Shown piece after piece: positions 8,466 through 17,273 of a DNA stretch of 46,025 nucleotides. The notes below the pieces were generated by a model. The model had not been told where the DNA came from and did no database searches. It saw only the letters and a list, made by a program, of their open reading frames with translations. This DNA is from Faucicola sp048551375 (GTDB lineage: Bacteria > Pseudomonadota > Gammaproteobacteria > Pseudomonadales > Moraxellaceae), in contig NZ_JBLYZJ010000017.1 in the NCBI RefSeq assembly GCF_048551375.1, forward strand, positions 1 through 46,025. The letters run 5' to 3'. Within the stretch, counting starts at the first letter, position 1. Each line of letters begins with the position of its first letter. Made by a program: the position numbers and the translations under genes.

Positions 8466-10532
8466 CTAACCCTGCAACTCGCTAATATCAGCGACTAGCA
8501 AGAAAAGTCCTCTCACTTGCTGTAATAATGCCAAACGGTTATTTTTTAGACTCACTGCTTCGGCATTCACCATCACATGTTCAAAGAAATCATCTAAGGG
8601 TTGTTGTAATTGGGCAAGTGTCTGTAAAATACATTGATAATCATTGGCTTGCTGTAATGGCTCAATGGCTTGCTTGGCATCGACCACCGCTTGATATAGC
8701 ACTTTTTCGGCATGTTCTTCAAGATAAGCGGTTTGTACCTCATGGGCAATCTCACCCTCAGCTTTTGCCAAAATATTGGCAACACGCTTATTGGCTTCTG
8801 CCAATTGTTTAGCTTGCGGTAAAGTGCGGAATGCTTGTACCGCTTTGATACGTTGGTCAAAATCCAATGGCACTTGGGGCTGAAGTTTTTGCACTGCCAA
8901 AATCGTATCCACGCTCACACCTTGGTCTTCATACATGGAACGGTAGCGAGAATTGATAAATTCCATCACTTGTTTAAAGGTATTGGGTAAATCTTCAATT
9001 TTGCCAACATAACCCAATAATGCCTGCTCAAGTAGCACGATAAGGTTTAGCGGTAGCTGTTTTTCAATCAAAATCCGTAACACGCCAATCGCCGAACGTC
9101 TAAGGCTAAATGGGTCTTTTGAGCCTGTTGGGGCTTGCCCAATACCAAAAATCCCCACCAAGGTATCCAAACGGTCAGCCAATGCCAATGCCGTGCCAAT
9201 TGGGGTTTGGGGCAATTTATCACCGCTAAATTTGGGTAAATACTGCTCTTCAATCGCATCAGCAACGGCTTTCGGTTCGTTGTTAAGGCGAGCATAATAC
9301 GTCCCTGCCACCCCTTGCAACTCTGGAAATTCACCAACCAAGGTACTTGCCAAGTCGGCTTTTGACAGCAAGCCTGCCCTTGCCGAATGCTCCACGTCCG
9401 CCCCTGTAAAGTTGGCGATAAAGGCAGAAAGTTTGGCAATACGCTCGGATTTTTCCCAAATTGTTCCCAGTTTTTCTTGGAAAACACGGTTTTTGAGGTT
9501 TTCGGTCAAGGCAAATAACGGCTGTTTTTGGTCTTGTAAAAAGAAAAACTCCGCATCGGCAAGGCGTGGGCGTACTACTTTTTCATTGCCTGCGATGACT
9601 TGGCTTGGGTCTTTGGACTGAATGTTGCTGATAAAAATAAAATAGGGCTGTAATTTGCCGTCTTTATCAGTCAAACAAAAATACTTTTGGTCAGCCTGCA
9701 TGGTGCTAATCAAGGCTTCTTGTGGAACTGCCAAAAAGCGTTCTTCAAAGCTTGCTCGCAACGCCACAGGAAAATCAACCAAGGCGGTGACTTCGTCTAG
9801 CAAGTCCTGCGGTACAATAGCGGTTGCACCGACTTCATCAGCAAGTTTTTGGACTTGTTCAACAATTTGAGATTGGCGTTTATCAAAATCAGCAATCACA
9901 AACGCTTCTGCCAACAGGCTTTCGTAGTCGTCAGCGTGCAAAATAGTGGTAAAGTCTGGCGAGTGAAAACGGTGTCCACGAGTTTGATTGCTCGACTCAA
10001 AGCCTTGAATGGTGGCAGGAATGACCGCATTGTCTGCCATCAACACCACCCATTGCACAGGACGCACAAATTCGTCTTTACTTGCCCCACTACGCATACG
10101 TTTGGCAATTGGCAAATCATCAAGGGCTTTTTGGAAGATGGCAGGCAATAATTCGGTAGTGGCTTGCCCTTTGACGGTCAGGTTATAGCCGATATAGTCG
10201 CCTTTATCGGTGCTGATGGTGATTAAATCGTCTTTGGTGATGCCTAAACCTTGAGCAAAACCAAGCCCTGCTTTGGTGAGATTACCCTCAGCGTCATACG
10301 CCCCTTTGATGGCAGGGCCTCGTTTTTGTTCGGTGCGGTCGGGTTGTTGCTCGCTAATGCCTTTGATTTGCAGGGCAAGACGGCGTGGTGATGCGAAATT
10401 TTGCAAGCTATCGTATTGGATATTTGCGTCTGCTAGGGCGGTTTTGACGTTGTTAGTCAGTGCGTCACGCAGGGTTTTGAGGTTTTTGGGTGGCAACTCT
10501 TCTGTGCCAAGTTCAAATAAAATGGTGGTCAT
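8466..10532 (-). CDS. glyS: Glycyl-tRNA synthetase beta subunit
   Basis: GlyS is the beta subunit of the heterotetrameric bacterial glycyl-tRNA synthetase, which charges tRNA-Gly. The 688-residue chain has the usual length. It begins with the family N-terminus LFELGTEELPPK, contains the characteristic ASPRRLALQIKGI and RPVQWVVLM segments, and ends with a helical anticodon-binding-like region. glyS is normally directly downstream of glyQ. Here its ATG lies 26 bases after the AlbA_2-type gene, about 5.5 kb from glyQ, with AAGGTAGAG as the ribosome binding site. Unless an internal promoter exists, expression must read through the inserted cassette. Confidence 0.97.
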   Translation of the reverse strand: MTTILFELGTEELPPKNLKTLRDALTNNVKTALADANIQYDSLQNFASPRRLALQIKGISEQQPDRTEQKRGPAIKGAYDAEGNLTKAGLGFAQGLGITKDDLITISTDKGDYIGYNLTVKGQATTELLPAIFQKALDDLPIAKRMRSGASKDEFVRPVQWVVLMADNAVIPATIQGFESSNQTRGHRFHSPDFTTILHADDYESLLAEAFVIADFDKRQSQIVEQVQKLADEVGATAIVPQDLLDEVTALVDFPVALRASFEERFLAVPQEALISTMQADQKYFCLTDKDGKLQPYFIFISNIQSKDPSQVIAGNEKVVRPRLADAEFFFLQDQKQPLFALTENLKNRVFQEKLGTIWEKSERIAKLSAFIANFTGADVEHSARAGLLSKADLASTLVGEFPELQGVAGTYYARLNNEPKAVADAIEEQYLPKFSGDKLPQTPIGTALALADRLDTLVGIFGIGQAPTGSKDPFSLRRSAIGVLRILIEKQLPLNLIVLLEQALLGYVGKIEDLPNTFKQVMEFINSRYRSMYEDQGVSVDTILAVQKLQPQVPLDFDQRIKAVQAFRTLPQAKQLAEANKRVANILAKAEGEIAHEVQTAYLEEHAEKVLYQAVVDAKQAIEPLQQANDYQCILQTLAQLQQPLDDFFEHVMVNAEAVSLKNNRLALLQQVRGLFLLVADISELQG

Positions 10533-10558
10533 AATCTCTACCTTAATCTTTACTTTTA

Positions 10559-11716
10559 TTAACTTAAATTTTTACGATAAATAATGGCTTTAAAACGGTT
10601 ATTTTCTCTATCATCAATTAATTCAATATTGGGATATGCCTTCAATGCTCGTAAAATCCCACTGCCTAGCCCACGGTAAGGCAACACTTTACTGGCAAAG
10701 GAAGCCAAAATTGGATTACGAATATTCGAGTTACCCATTTTTATATTTTCAATGGTCAAATTATTGGGTAAATGCCCACTACTGATGATTTCGATACGAT
10801 TCTGAAAAATCAGCAAATTAATGGGAGCAGAAATAAAATAATCACGATGAATCAATGCATTGGCTATCAGTTCCTCAAACACAATTTTGGGAATCTCTGG
10901 CTCGCCAATAGAATTGACACTTTGATTATTTTGCACATGGCGTATGTTGATTAAACAAAAACTTAATGCCTCGCTAAAAATATCTGCCAATTTACCTGTG
11001 ATATCTCGACTGTCAATGTACTGCTCATCCGTGATGTCATTACCATAAAATGCCACCGCTTTTATCATAAACATGGGTAAGCGAATTTGTGGTTTTTTGG
11101 CAAATAACAACGTGCCTGCATAATTAAGCTGACCTTGGTGCATGAGATTCATGTTTTCGAGCAAGGTAGTCAAAGGCATGGCGGTTTGTTCTAAACTTTC
11201 GCCATAGGCTTTTTCAAAAAACTGTTCAAAATAGGCACTGTCTAAATCGTTAATACTGCTGTTTTTAACGACCAATTCATCTGCATGAACCAAGGCATTT
11301 TGCTGAAAAATGCGTTGCAACTCCTCACGAGCGACAACTTTACGTTTATCTGCTCCACTTTTGACATAAACGTGCAAATGCTTATCCATATAAGGCTTGC
11401 TGACCCCCTCAGCAATATGCACGACCATTACCATGCCTTGCTCAAAGTTGAAATTTTGCGTGGTTGGGGCGATTGGCGGTCGCATATGCTCGGTAGAGGC
11501 ATTGGATACCAGTTGATTTAATCGGCTGATATCTTGGTTGTCTAGCCCTGCAATCGTGCCATCATCATTGACACCGATGAGAATGCGTCCGCCTTGACCA
11601 TTACTCATGGCGACCATTTCTTGGGCAAGCGACTCCGAACGGCTGATATCCGCTTTGAATTGGGTTTGGCTGTCCTCGCCAAGGGCTATCAGCGTGAGTA
11701 AATCGTTAGTATCCAT
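10559..11716 (-). CDS. AlbA_2 (Schlafen-like) / GHKL-type ATP-binding protein
   Basis: The 385-residue protein starts with an AlbA_2 (Schlafen AlbA-like) domain at about 12-130, with GEDSQTQFK and GGRILIGVNDDGTIAGL. The C-terminal half looks like a HATPase_c_4-type module, with EELIANALIHRD (281-292) and GLGSGI (349-354). Such proteins are usually annotated as ATP-binding or transcriptional regulators, often in accessory and defence regions. Animal Schlafen relatives cleave tRNA, but nuclease activity here is unproven. Its ATG overlaps the end of the RhuM-like ORF by 11 bases. It belongs to the glyQ-glyS insertion, though its base composition is closer to the host genes than that of the two large genes. 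Confidence 0.8.
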   Translation of the reverse strand: MDTNDLLTLIALGEDSQTQFKADISRSESLAQEMVAMSNGQGGRILIGVNDDGTIAGLDNQDISRLNQLVSNASTEHMRPPIAPTTQNFNFEQGMVMVVHIAEGVSKPYMDKHLHVYVKSGADKRKVVAREELQRIFQQNALVHADELVVKNSSINDLDSAYFEQFFEKAYGESLEQTAMPLTTLLENMNLMHQGQLNYAGTLLFAKKPQIRLPMFMIKAVAFYGNDITDEQYIDSRDITGKLADIFSEALSFCLINIRHVQNNQSVNSIGEPEIPKIVFEELIANALIHRDYFISAPINLLIFQNRIEIISSGHLPNNLTIENIKMGNSNIRNPILASFASKVLPYRGLGSGILRALKAYPNIELIDDRENNRFKAIIYRKNLS

Positions 11717-11966
11717 TGTTAATTTTGTCAGTTAATAAAAAGCAACTTGCTTTGTTTGCCACAACTAAACCATAAAAATATTCAATACCCATCATTGATA
11801 AATGGCGTGAAATTACGGATTTATCACGCCCATACATATCCGCCATTTGCTGTAAACTTAGCCAAACGGTTTCATTGTCAAAACGGACTTCAACTTGGGC
11901 TTCGACATTTTGAGTTTGATAAATTTCGATGGGATTAGTCATATTAATATTCTTACGCTCAATCAT
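11706..11966 (-). pseudogene. Truncated RhuM-family (virulence RhuM / Fic-associated) HTH protein
   Basis: The 86 residues match only the N-terminal DNA-binding part of the RhuM family: IEIYQTQNVEAQVEVRFDNE, then VWLSLQQMADMYGRDKSVIS as a helix-turn-helix. Full RhuM proteins are typically several hundred residues. Here the similarity stops after SRHL, and about 30 unrelated residues lead to the stop. The first ATG overlaps the upstream nuclease stop codon (TAATG), and a second possible start lies 24 bases on (Met9). The 3' end overlaps the AlbA_2 gene by 11 bases. It may be a decayed remnant, or a minimal HTH protein retained as a cassette regulator. The tidy overlaps keep the second option open. 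Confidence 0.65.
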
Positions 11967-14233
11967 TAATTTTCTGCCATCTGCTCATGTCTTGTTGTTC
12001 TCTCATCGCTATTGGGTATTTTTCCACTACCGCAACTCGGACAAAATGTTATGTCATTCAATCTGTCATGTATAGGCATATAACCAATATTATCATTGCT
12101 ATCATTTACACCAACTTTAACGATTCTGTTATTGTTACTTGGTGTATGGGTATGTCTCACTTCCGAACCATTATTAGCACAAAAAGATACTCGCCATTGG
12201 GTATTGCAATCTTGACACTTAGCATGAAATCTTGTACTTGGGTCAGTATTCTTCCAACTATACCCATTTTCTAATTGTTTTTGGTGCATAGACTTACCAA
12301 CATCTGAAGCCACGTGCCTTTCATCACAATTAACCAAAAACTCCATCTCTTCATATAGTTCTCTACCACAATGCAAACAAAGACTTGTTAGTCCCATATG
12401 ATAATGAAAAATAATCGTAAATAATCTACGAATATCTTTTGCCAAACTATTTGGTCGTAAAGTTAAAGAACCAAACTTGTGTAAAACCCTATTAACAATA
12501 TATCTTTCTGTATCAAGCCCCAATGCTTCTCTAACCAACCGCTTAAGCATGAGAATACTATCGTTAGTTAAATGGTTATTATCTCTTAAAAATTCCTCTA
12601 AAGAGAACTCTCCTCTCCAGTTGAATTCATCACCCACATTGGGATGTAAAATCACACTCATATCAGGTGGAGAATTGACGTCAGCATGATATTTAAACAT
12701 AGAAGCACCGATAATATCACTTAACATTATCATTTTATCTCGAACAACTTTAAATTTTTCTCCATCACTTTTATTTAAACAACTAACCACAAGCGAATTA
12801 TAATCACTTCTATATCTTCTAGTATATTCCTTAAATTTGGCATCCAAAATTAATGAAAAGCTTTCTAAGCCATAGCATCTTTTAGGTGCAACAATATCTA
12901 TTTTTATATCAGGTTTATATGAATGTCCATTATTTTGTTTCTTAGGAATAGATGGCTCATAATATAATGTAATCGTAATATTCTTTTCAGATATTGGTAC
13001 AAAGTTATCATATTGTGCAAAAGGCTTTGATAATCTAAAAACACTTTGACTTGGTATTATTAAATTATCGTCTGCTAATGTAATGTTATTTTCCAATCTA
13101 TCACTATCAGATAATGGCTTAAAACCTAATTTCAGCAAATTCTCATACAAAATCACCAAACACCAATGTTCATAAATGTTTGATAAATTATCAACATACC
13201 CACTAGAGTAAGCTGTAATGGTCTCTTGATATTGCTGAAAGGCTTTTAAAAAGTTTTCATCAAAAATCTTATAGTAGGCTTGTAAAATAGCACTATAGCC
13301 TTTTGACTTCATCAATTTTGTGGTAATTGATGGTGGTGCTTTTATTTTTAAATCAAACTTTTTAGCAAAGCTATTTGATTGAATGGTTTTTATTTTTGAC
13401 TGTATTCTCTCTACGTCTTCTAATAAAACATTTATTTTATCTTTATCTTGCTGTTCCAATTCACTATCTTTTTTTTGATTGACATACCCATTCAAAAAAT
13501 TATTTACTAGCCTTGGTAAAGTTTCATATACCAAATAACCTAACCATTTGTTTTCAGGGCTAAACTCATCATAAACTTTATCATAAGTTAGTGTACGTTT
13601 TTTATTGGGTTGTAACTTTCGCATCAGCAAATCTTTAGGTTTGTTAGACTTAGAGATATCACCTTCTTTTTTGACTGCTCTCATAGCTAAAGCAGGGTTT
13701 CTCTCAATGGTCTGTAAATTACCTTCCAATATCTCCAAAAATTGGGGTAGCTTTTCTAATAACTGCTCAAATTTACTGCCTTGTTTGGTATCAGTATTTG
13801 CTCCGATACGCTCACCATCAGTCAAGCTACTACCTTGTTGTACTTGTTGAGAAAAATCTGCATAGGTAAAAGAATGACAATTGAACACAATATTAGCAAT
13901 TTGCTTTGCCATTTGTTCAAACTCATCTATTTTTAAAACTGAAGGTAGAATAATAATTTTTTCCTTAATATTACTACCATCTTTTTTCTTATAGCCAATG
14001 TACACCTCACCTACTGTAGGCTTAATATGCTCATTATAAGGCAATTGCCAATATTTTGTCTGATTACCATATTTATCAATATTGGTTAAAGTTATTTCTT
14101 GGCTATTTCTAAGACAGTATGGCTTACCTTCCATTTCTATATCTTCGATATGAATATTTAAAAACTGGTAAGCAACGAATTGCCAATCATCAGGATAATA
14201 TGGTTTTTTATTCTTTCCTATAGTGATGTACAT
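11966..14233 (-). CDS. DUF2357 / PD-(D/E)XK nuclease, McrC-like partner, with C-terminal Cys clusters
   Basis: This is probably the nuclease subunit of a McrBC-like two-gene restriction system. The 755-residue protein has an N-terminal DUF2357-type region. A predicted PD-(D/E)XK core follows: YEHWCLVILYENL (354-366), Pro-Asp at 441-442 in YKPDIKID, and LILDAKFKEY with Asp464 and Lys466. The last 140 residues carry cysteine clusters: Cys619/Cys622 with Cys636, Cys673/Cys676 with Cys685, and Cys731/Cys734, suggesting zinc-ribbon-like modules. The ATG is six bases after the ATPase stop, with GTGGA as ribosome binding site. The gene is distinctly AT-rich compared with glyQ and glyS, consistent with transfer. 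Confidence 0.82.
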   Translation of the reverse strand: MYITIGKNKKPYYPDDWQFVAYQFLNIHIEDIEMEGKPYCLRNSQEITLTNIDKYGNQTKYWQLPYNEHIKPTVGEVYIGYKKKDGSNIKEKIIILPSVLKIDEFEQMAKQIANIVFNCHSFTYADFSQQVQQGSSLTDGERIGANTDTKQGSKFEQLLEKLPQFLEILEGNLQTIERNPALAMRAVKKEGDISKSNKPKDLLMRKLQPNKKRTLTYDKVYDEFSPENKWLGYLVYETLPRLVNNFLNGYVNQKKDSELEQQDKDKINVLLEDVERIQSKIKTIQSNSFAKKFDLKIKAPPSITTKLMKSKGYSAILQAYYKIFDENFLKAFQQYQETITAYSSGYVDNLSNIYEHWCLVILYENLLKLGFKPLSDSDRLENNITLADDNLIIPSQSVFRLSKPFAQYDNFVPISEKNITITLYYEPSIPKKQNNGHSYKPDIKIDIVAPKRCYGLESFSLILDAKFKEYTRRYRSDYNSLVVSCLNKSDGEKFKVVRDKMIMLSDIIGASMFKYHADVNSPPDMSVILHPNVGDEFNWRGEFSLEEFLRDNNHLTNDSILMLKRLVREALGLDTERYIVNRVLHKFGSLTLRPNSLAKDIRRLFTIIFHYHMGLTSLCLHCGRELYEEMEFLVNCDERHVASDVGKSMHQKQLENGYSWKNTDPSTRFHAKCQDCNTQWRVSFCANNGSEVRHTHTPSNNNRIVKVGVNDSNDNIGYMPIHDRLNDITFCPSCGSGKIPNSDERTTRHEQMAEN

Positions 14234-14239
14234 ATGAAA

Positions 14240-16033
14240 TTATCCACAGATATGTTGATAATCAACGAACTGCCCATCTTCAACTTTATTTAATTCAGCA
14301 ATAAAACCATCAAATAAATCCGATTGAAACCCATCCAAAACATTATTGACCAATGAGATATTTGTTGACTTATCGGCTTTTGCAATCCGCAATCTTGGCA
14401 AAATTCGAGCATAAAAAAAGTAAGCATTTATTTCTTCGGATTTCTCAACGCCAAAAAAATTAGCGATTTTGTAAAATTCGATATAATCTTTTGCCACACG
14501 ATTACTGATTGGAATAAAAAAATCTTTAACATTTTGAATATATGTGTCGTAAAATCTATTCCATGCTTCATGTGCTGGCTTATTTCGTTCTTTCAACGCA
14601 TCAGAAAATGCCTGTATAGGGAAATTAACTATCTCTTCAATATCTTGATAGCTTGCTAACTGACCATTAAAGTCAGGGAACTTTAACATAAAAGAGCGGT
14701 CTATCATTTTTGGCGATAGGTTTTCTGTTGACCCATCAATATTCAATGTGCCACAGATTAAAGCATTTTTAGGAATGGCAATACTGGCACTTTCTTTTAT
14801 TTTAGTAATTACCCTTTCATAAGCTACCTGTTTTTCCTCAGACAAATCGTAGTACATTTGGTATGTTGTAACAATTTCGCTTAAATCTTGTGAAAAGAGT
14901 CGAATCTTATTTTCGTCTTTATATCTATCATCAATAGATGATAAACAAGCAAGAACATCTGCTCCATAATTTTCAATACGAGCAATATTTAACTCATCTA
15001 GGAGTATCATATTGATACGATTATTGTCCTTCTCTTTAAGAAATCGCACAAAATCTGTGGCATGATATCGATTATTAATTGGGTCAAAATAACCAAGCAA
15101 ATCAGACGCATCTAGCCAAGCAGGACGAACTGCAACCATGTTGGTTTTTCCACCCATTAGCCTACCAGTCTCTTTAGCAATTTTGGATTTTCCTGTACCA
15201 ATATGACCAGTTAGCAATAAGAAACGCCCTTGAATAAGACTGGTAAATAGCGACAGTAAATAACAATGAATAAAATCATCAGATACGTTAAATCTGCCTT
15301 TTAATGATTTGGTGTACTTATTAAATAATGGCTTTGACTTGACTTTATTTAATGGTTCATCAGAAAAGTTAGGACGGCTACTTTCTACAATATTAAAATA
15401 AGGTTTTATTTGTTCTAACCATTGATTTTCTCCTAAAAAAAACTCTAAAGTATTCTTCTGTTCTTCGAGTTTAAGGTTAGCCTCCTCAAGATTTTTAATA
15501 TTCTTCAAAGTATTAATATCATTAATAATAATTTTGAAATCTTGTGATTTTTGATTCAAGTCATTTTTTAAACCAGCTTGCTGTTCTTCAAGTTGTTTTA
15601 TATAATCAACTAAGTTTGTTTTTTTTATTTCCTCTTGTTTAATTTCAAATTTCTTTTCTTCTAATAGTTTTAGAGTGTTAAATAATCCTAACTTTTCATT
15701 ATATTCAGGTGAACTAGTTTTTTTGATAAAAATGCAACTTCTTTCCTTTTTATCAATATTTTCATCTATCATGCCTGTATCAAAAAATTGATTAATTAGT
15801 TTTCCTTTACAACTAATTAACAAATAATCACCTAATTGTAAAGAGCCATATTCTTTTTTATCATCATTTTGTTCTAGAAAAATATTTTTTTTGCTATCTC
15901 TTGTAATACTATCACTAATATTTTTAGACTCTTCTAAGAAAAATCTTACAAATTTGAATTTATCACTATTCAAAACCACACGAGCTGGTATCTCATAAGT
16001 TTTATTATCTTCAAAAAAATTATCGTTATCCAT
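14240..16033 (-). CDS. McrB-like AAA+ ATPase with N-terminal coiled coil
   Basis: This is a predicted motor subunit paired with the adjacent DUF2357 nuclease. The 597-residue protein has an unassigned beta-rich N-terminal region (about 1-110) and a Glu/Lys-rich coiled coil (about 115-200). An AAA+ domain of the AAA_5/McrB type follows: Walker A GHIGTGKS (276-283), Walker B MILLDELN (342-349), a sensor loop NIDGST (431-436) and SPKMIDRS (440-447). McrB itself is a GTPase with an MNTADRS signature; the version here suggests ATP use. The ATG is six bases after the glyQ stop, so its ribosome binding site (AAAGGG) lies inside glyQ and translation is probably coupled. Base composition is strongly AT-rich. 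Confidence 0.85.
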   Translation of the reverse strand: MDNDNFFEDNKTYEIPARVVLNSDKFKFVRFFLEESKNISDSITRDSKKNIFLEQNDDKKEYGSLQLGDYLLISCKGKLINQFFDTGMIDENIDKKERSCIFIKKTSSPEYNEKLGLFNTLKLLEEKKFEIKQEEIKKTNLVDYIKQLEEQQAGLKNDLNQKSQDFKIIINDINTLKNIKNLEEANLKLEEQKNTLEFFLGENQWLEQIKPYFNIVESSRPNFSDEPLNKVKSKPLFNKYTKSLKGRFNVSDDFIHCYLLSLFTSLIQGRFLLLTGHIGTGKSKIAKETGRLMGGKTNMVAVRPAWLDASDLLGYFDPINNRYHATDFVRFLKEKDNNRINMILLDELNIARIENYGADVLACLSSIDDRYKDENKIRLFSQDLSEIVTTYQMYYDLSEEKQVAYERVITKIKESASIAIPKNALICGTLNIDGSTENLSPKMIDRSFMLKFPDFNGQLASYQDIEEIVNFPIQAFSDALKERNKPAHEAWNRFYDTYIQNVKDFFIPISNRVAKDYIEFYKIANFFGVEKSEEINAYFFYARILPRLRIAKADKSTNISLVNNVLDGFQSDLFDGFIAELNKVEDGQFVDYQHICG

Positions 16034-16039
16034 GTAAAA

Positions 16040-16981
16040 TTAATTCCCTTTAGAGTTATCATTAGGCAACCACTTTTCTAACGCCTCCGCTTTATGAGCC
16101 TCATCTGCTAGTGGAAAACCCAATTTCGCACGGGCTTCAACATAACTTACCGCCACTTTACGAGCCAAGGTACGCACTCTGAGAATAAAACGCTGACGCT
16201 CCGTCACCGAAATCGCCCCACGAGCATCCAATAAATTAAACGTATGCGAGGCTTTGAGTACCATCTCATACGCAGGCAACGGCAAATTCGCTGTTACTAA
16301 TTTATCCGCCTGTTCTTCATAAAAATCAAACAACTCAAACATCTTCGGCACATCAGCGTGTTCGAAGTTATAGGTCGATTGCTCTACTTCATTTTGGTGG
16401 AACACATCGCCATAAGTCACTTTACCAAACTCACCATCCGCCCAAACAAGGTCGTAAACACTATCCACGCCTTGAATATACATAGCAAGACGCTCAAGCC
16501 CATAGGTAATCTCACCTGTCACAGGGAAACACTCGATACCGCCAACTTGTTGGAAGTAAGTAAACTGGGTCACTTCCATGCCATTAAGCCACACTTCCCA
16601 GCCCAAGCCCCACGCACCCAATGTCGGTGATTCCCAGTTGTCTTCGACAAAGCGGACATCATGGGTCAAGGTATCAATCCCCAAGGCTTGTAACGAGCCA
16701 AGGTATAATTCTTGAATATCAGGTGGATTGGGCTTTAACACCACTTGAAATTGATAATAATGTTGTAGGCGGTTGGGGTTATTGCCATAGCGTCCATCAG
16801 TGGGACGGCGTGACGGCTGAACGTAGGCGGCGTGCCAACGCTCTGGGGTCAACGCACGCAAAAAAGTCGCTGTGTGAAACGTCCCTGCTCCCACTTCCAT
16901 ATCGTAGGGTTGTAGCACGACACAGCCTTTGTCTGCCCAGTAGTTTTGTAGGGTTAAAATAATTTGTTGAAATGTCATCAT
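16040..16981 (-). CDS. glyQ: Glycyl-tRNA synthetase alpha subunit
   Basis: GlyQ is the catalytic alpha subunit of bacterial glycyl-tRNA synthetase, which partners GlyS. The 313-residue protein contains the class II signatures of GlyQ: GCVVLQPYDMEVGAGTFHTA, the YVQPSRRPTDGRYGNNPNR segment (motif 2) and GLERLAMYIQGV. It is complete and intact. It heads a run of six same-strand genes with glyS at the far end. A perfect -10 box TATAAT lies on the minus strand at 17046-17051, although no good -35 box is paired with it. Two adjacent ATG codons compete as start. Confidence 0.97.
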   Translation of the reverse strand: MMTFQQIILTLQNYWADKGCVVLQPYDMEVGAGTFHTATFLRALTPERWHAAYVQPSRRPTDGRYGNNPNRLQHYYQFQVVLKPNPPDIQELYLGSLQALGIDTLTHDVRFVEDNWESPTLGAWGLGWEVWLNGMEVTQFTYFQQVGGIECFPVTGEITYGLERLAMYIQGVDSVYDLVWADGEFGKVTYGDVFHQNEVEQSTYNFEHADVPKMFELFDFYEEQADKLVTANLPLPAYEMVLKASHTFNLLDARGAISVTERQRFILRVRTLARKVAVSYVEARAKLGFPLADEAHKAEALEKWLPNDNSKGN

Positions 16982-17045
16982 AATTGAGTACCAAAGAATG
17001 AAATATAAAGGGTTAAATCAAAATCAGCAACCTAAAATTCCCACC

Positions 17046-17051
17046 ATTATA
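17046..17051 (-). promoter_or_regulatory. Candidate -10 box of the glyQ transcription unit
   Basis: The minus strand reads TATAAT about 65 bases before the glyQ ATG. No convincing -35 hexamer is correctly spaced, so this is a weak call. It would drive glyQ and, by read-through, the whole cassette and glyS. Confidence 0.35.
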
Positions 17052-17273
17052 ACCGCTAAATTAGCCAAACTGCGATAGCTTTTCGCAAAATTGGCATTTT
17101 TATTCACCAATCAAGACAGTAAGCAAATATTAAAAAACTAAACGTCAGTGGTTGTCGTTTTGTCGCTGATTTGGGGTTTTATTTTAGCCAATATACCGCC
17201 ATAATACCCCTTGTTACCACACAGATTATAAAATATAAACCATTGATTTAGTTATGGTTATTAGAGGTGTATT

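Noticed and set aside
16358..16962. Plus-strand frames antisense to glyQ
   Set aside because: They are shadows of the highly conserved glyQ sequence.
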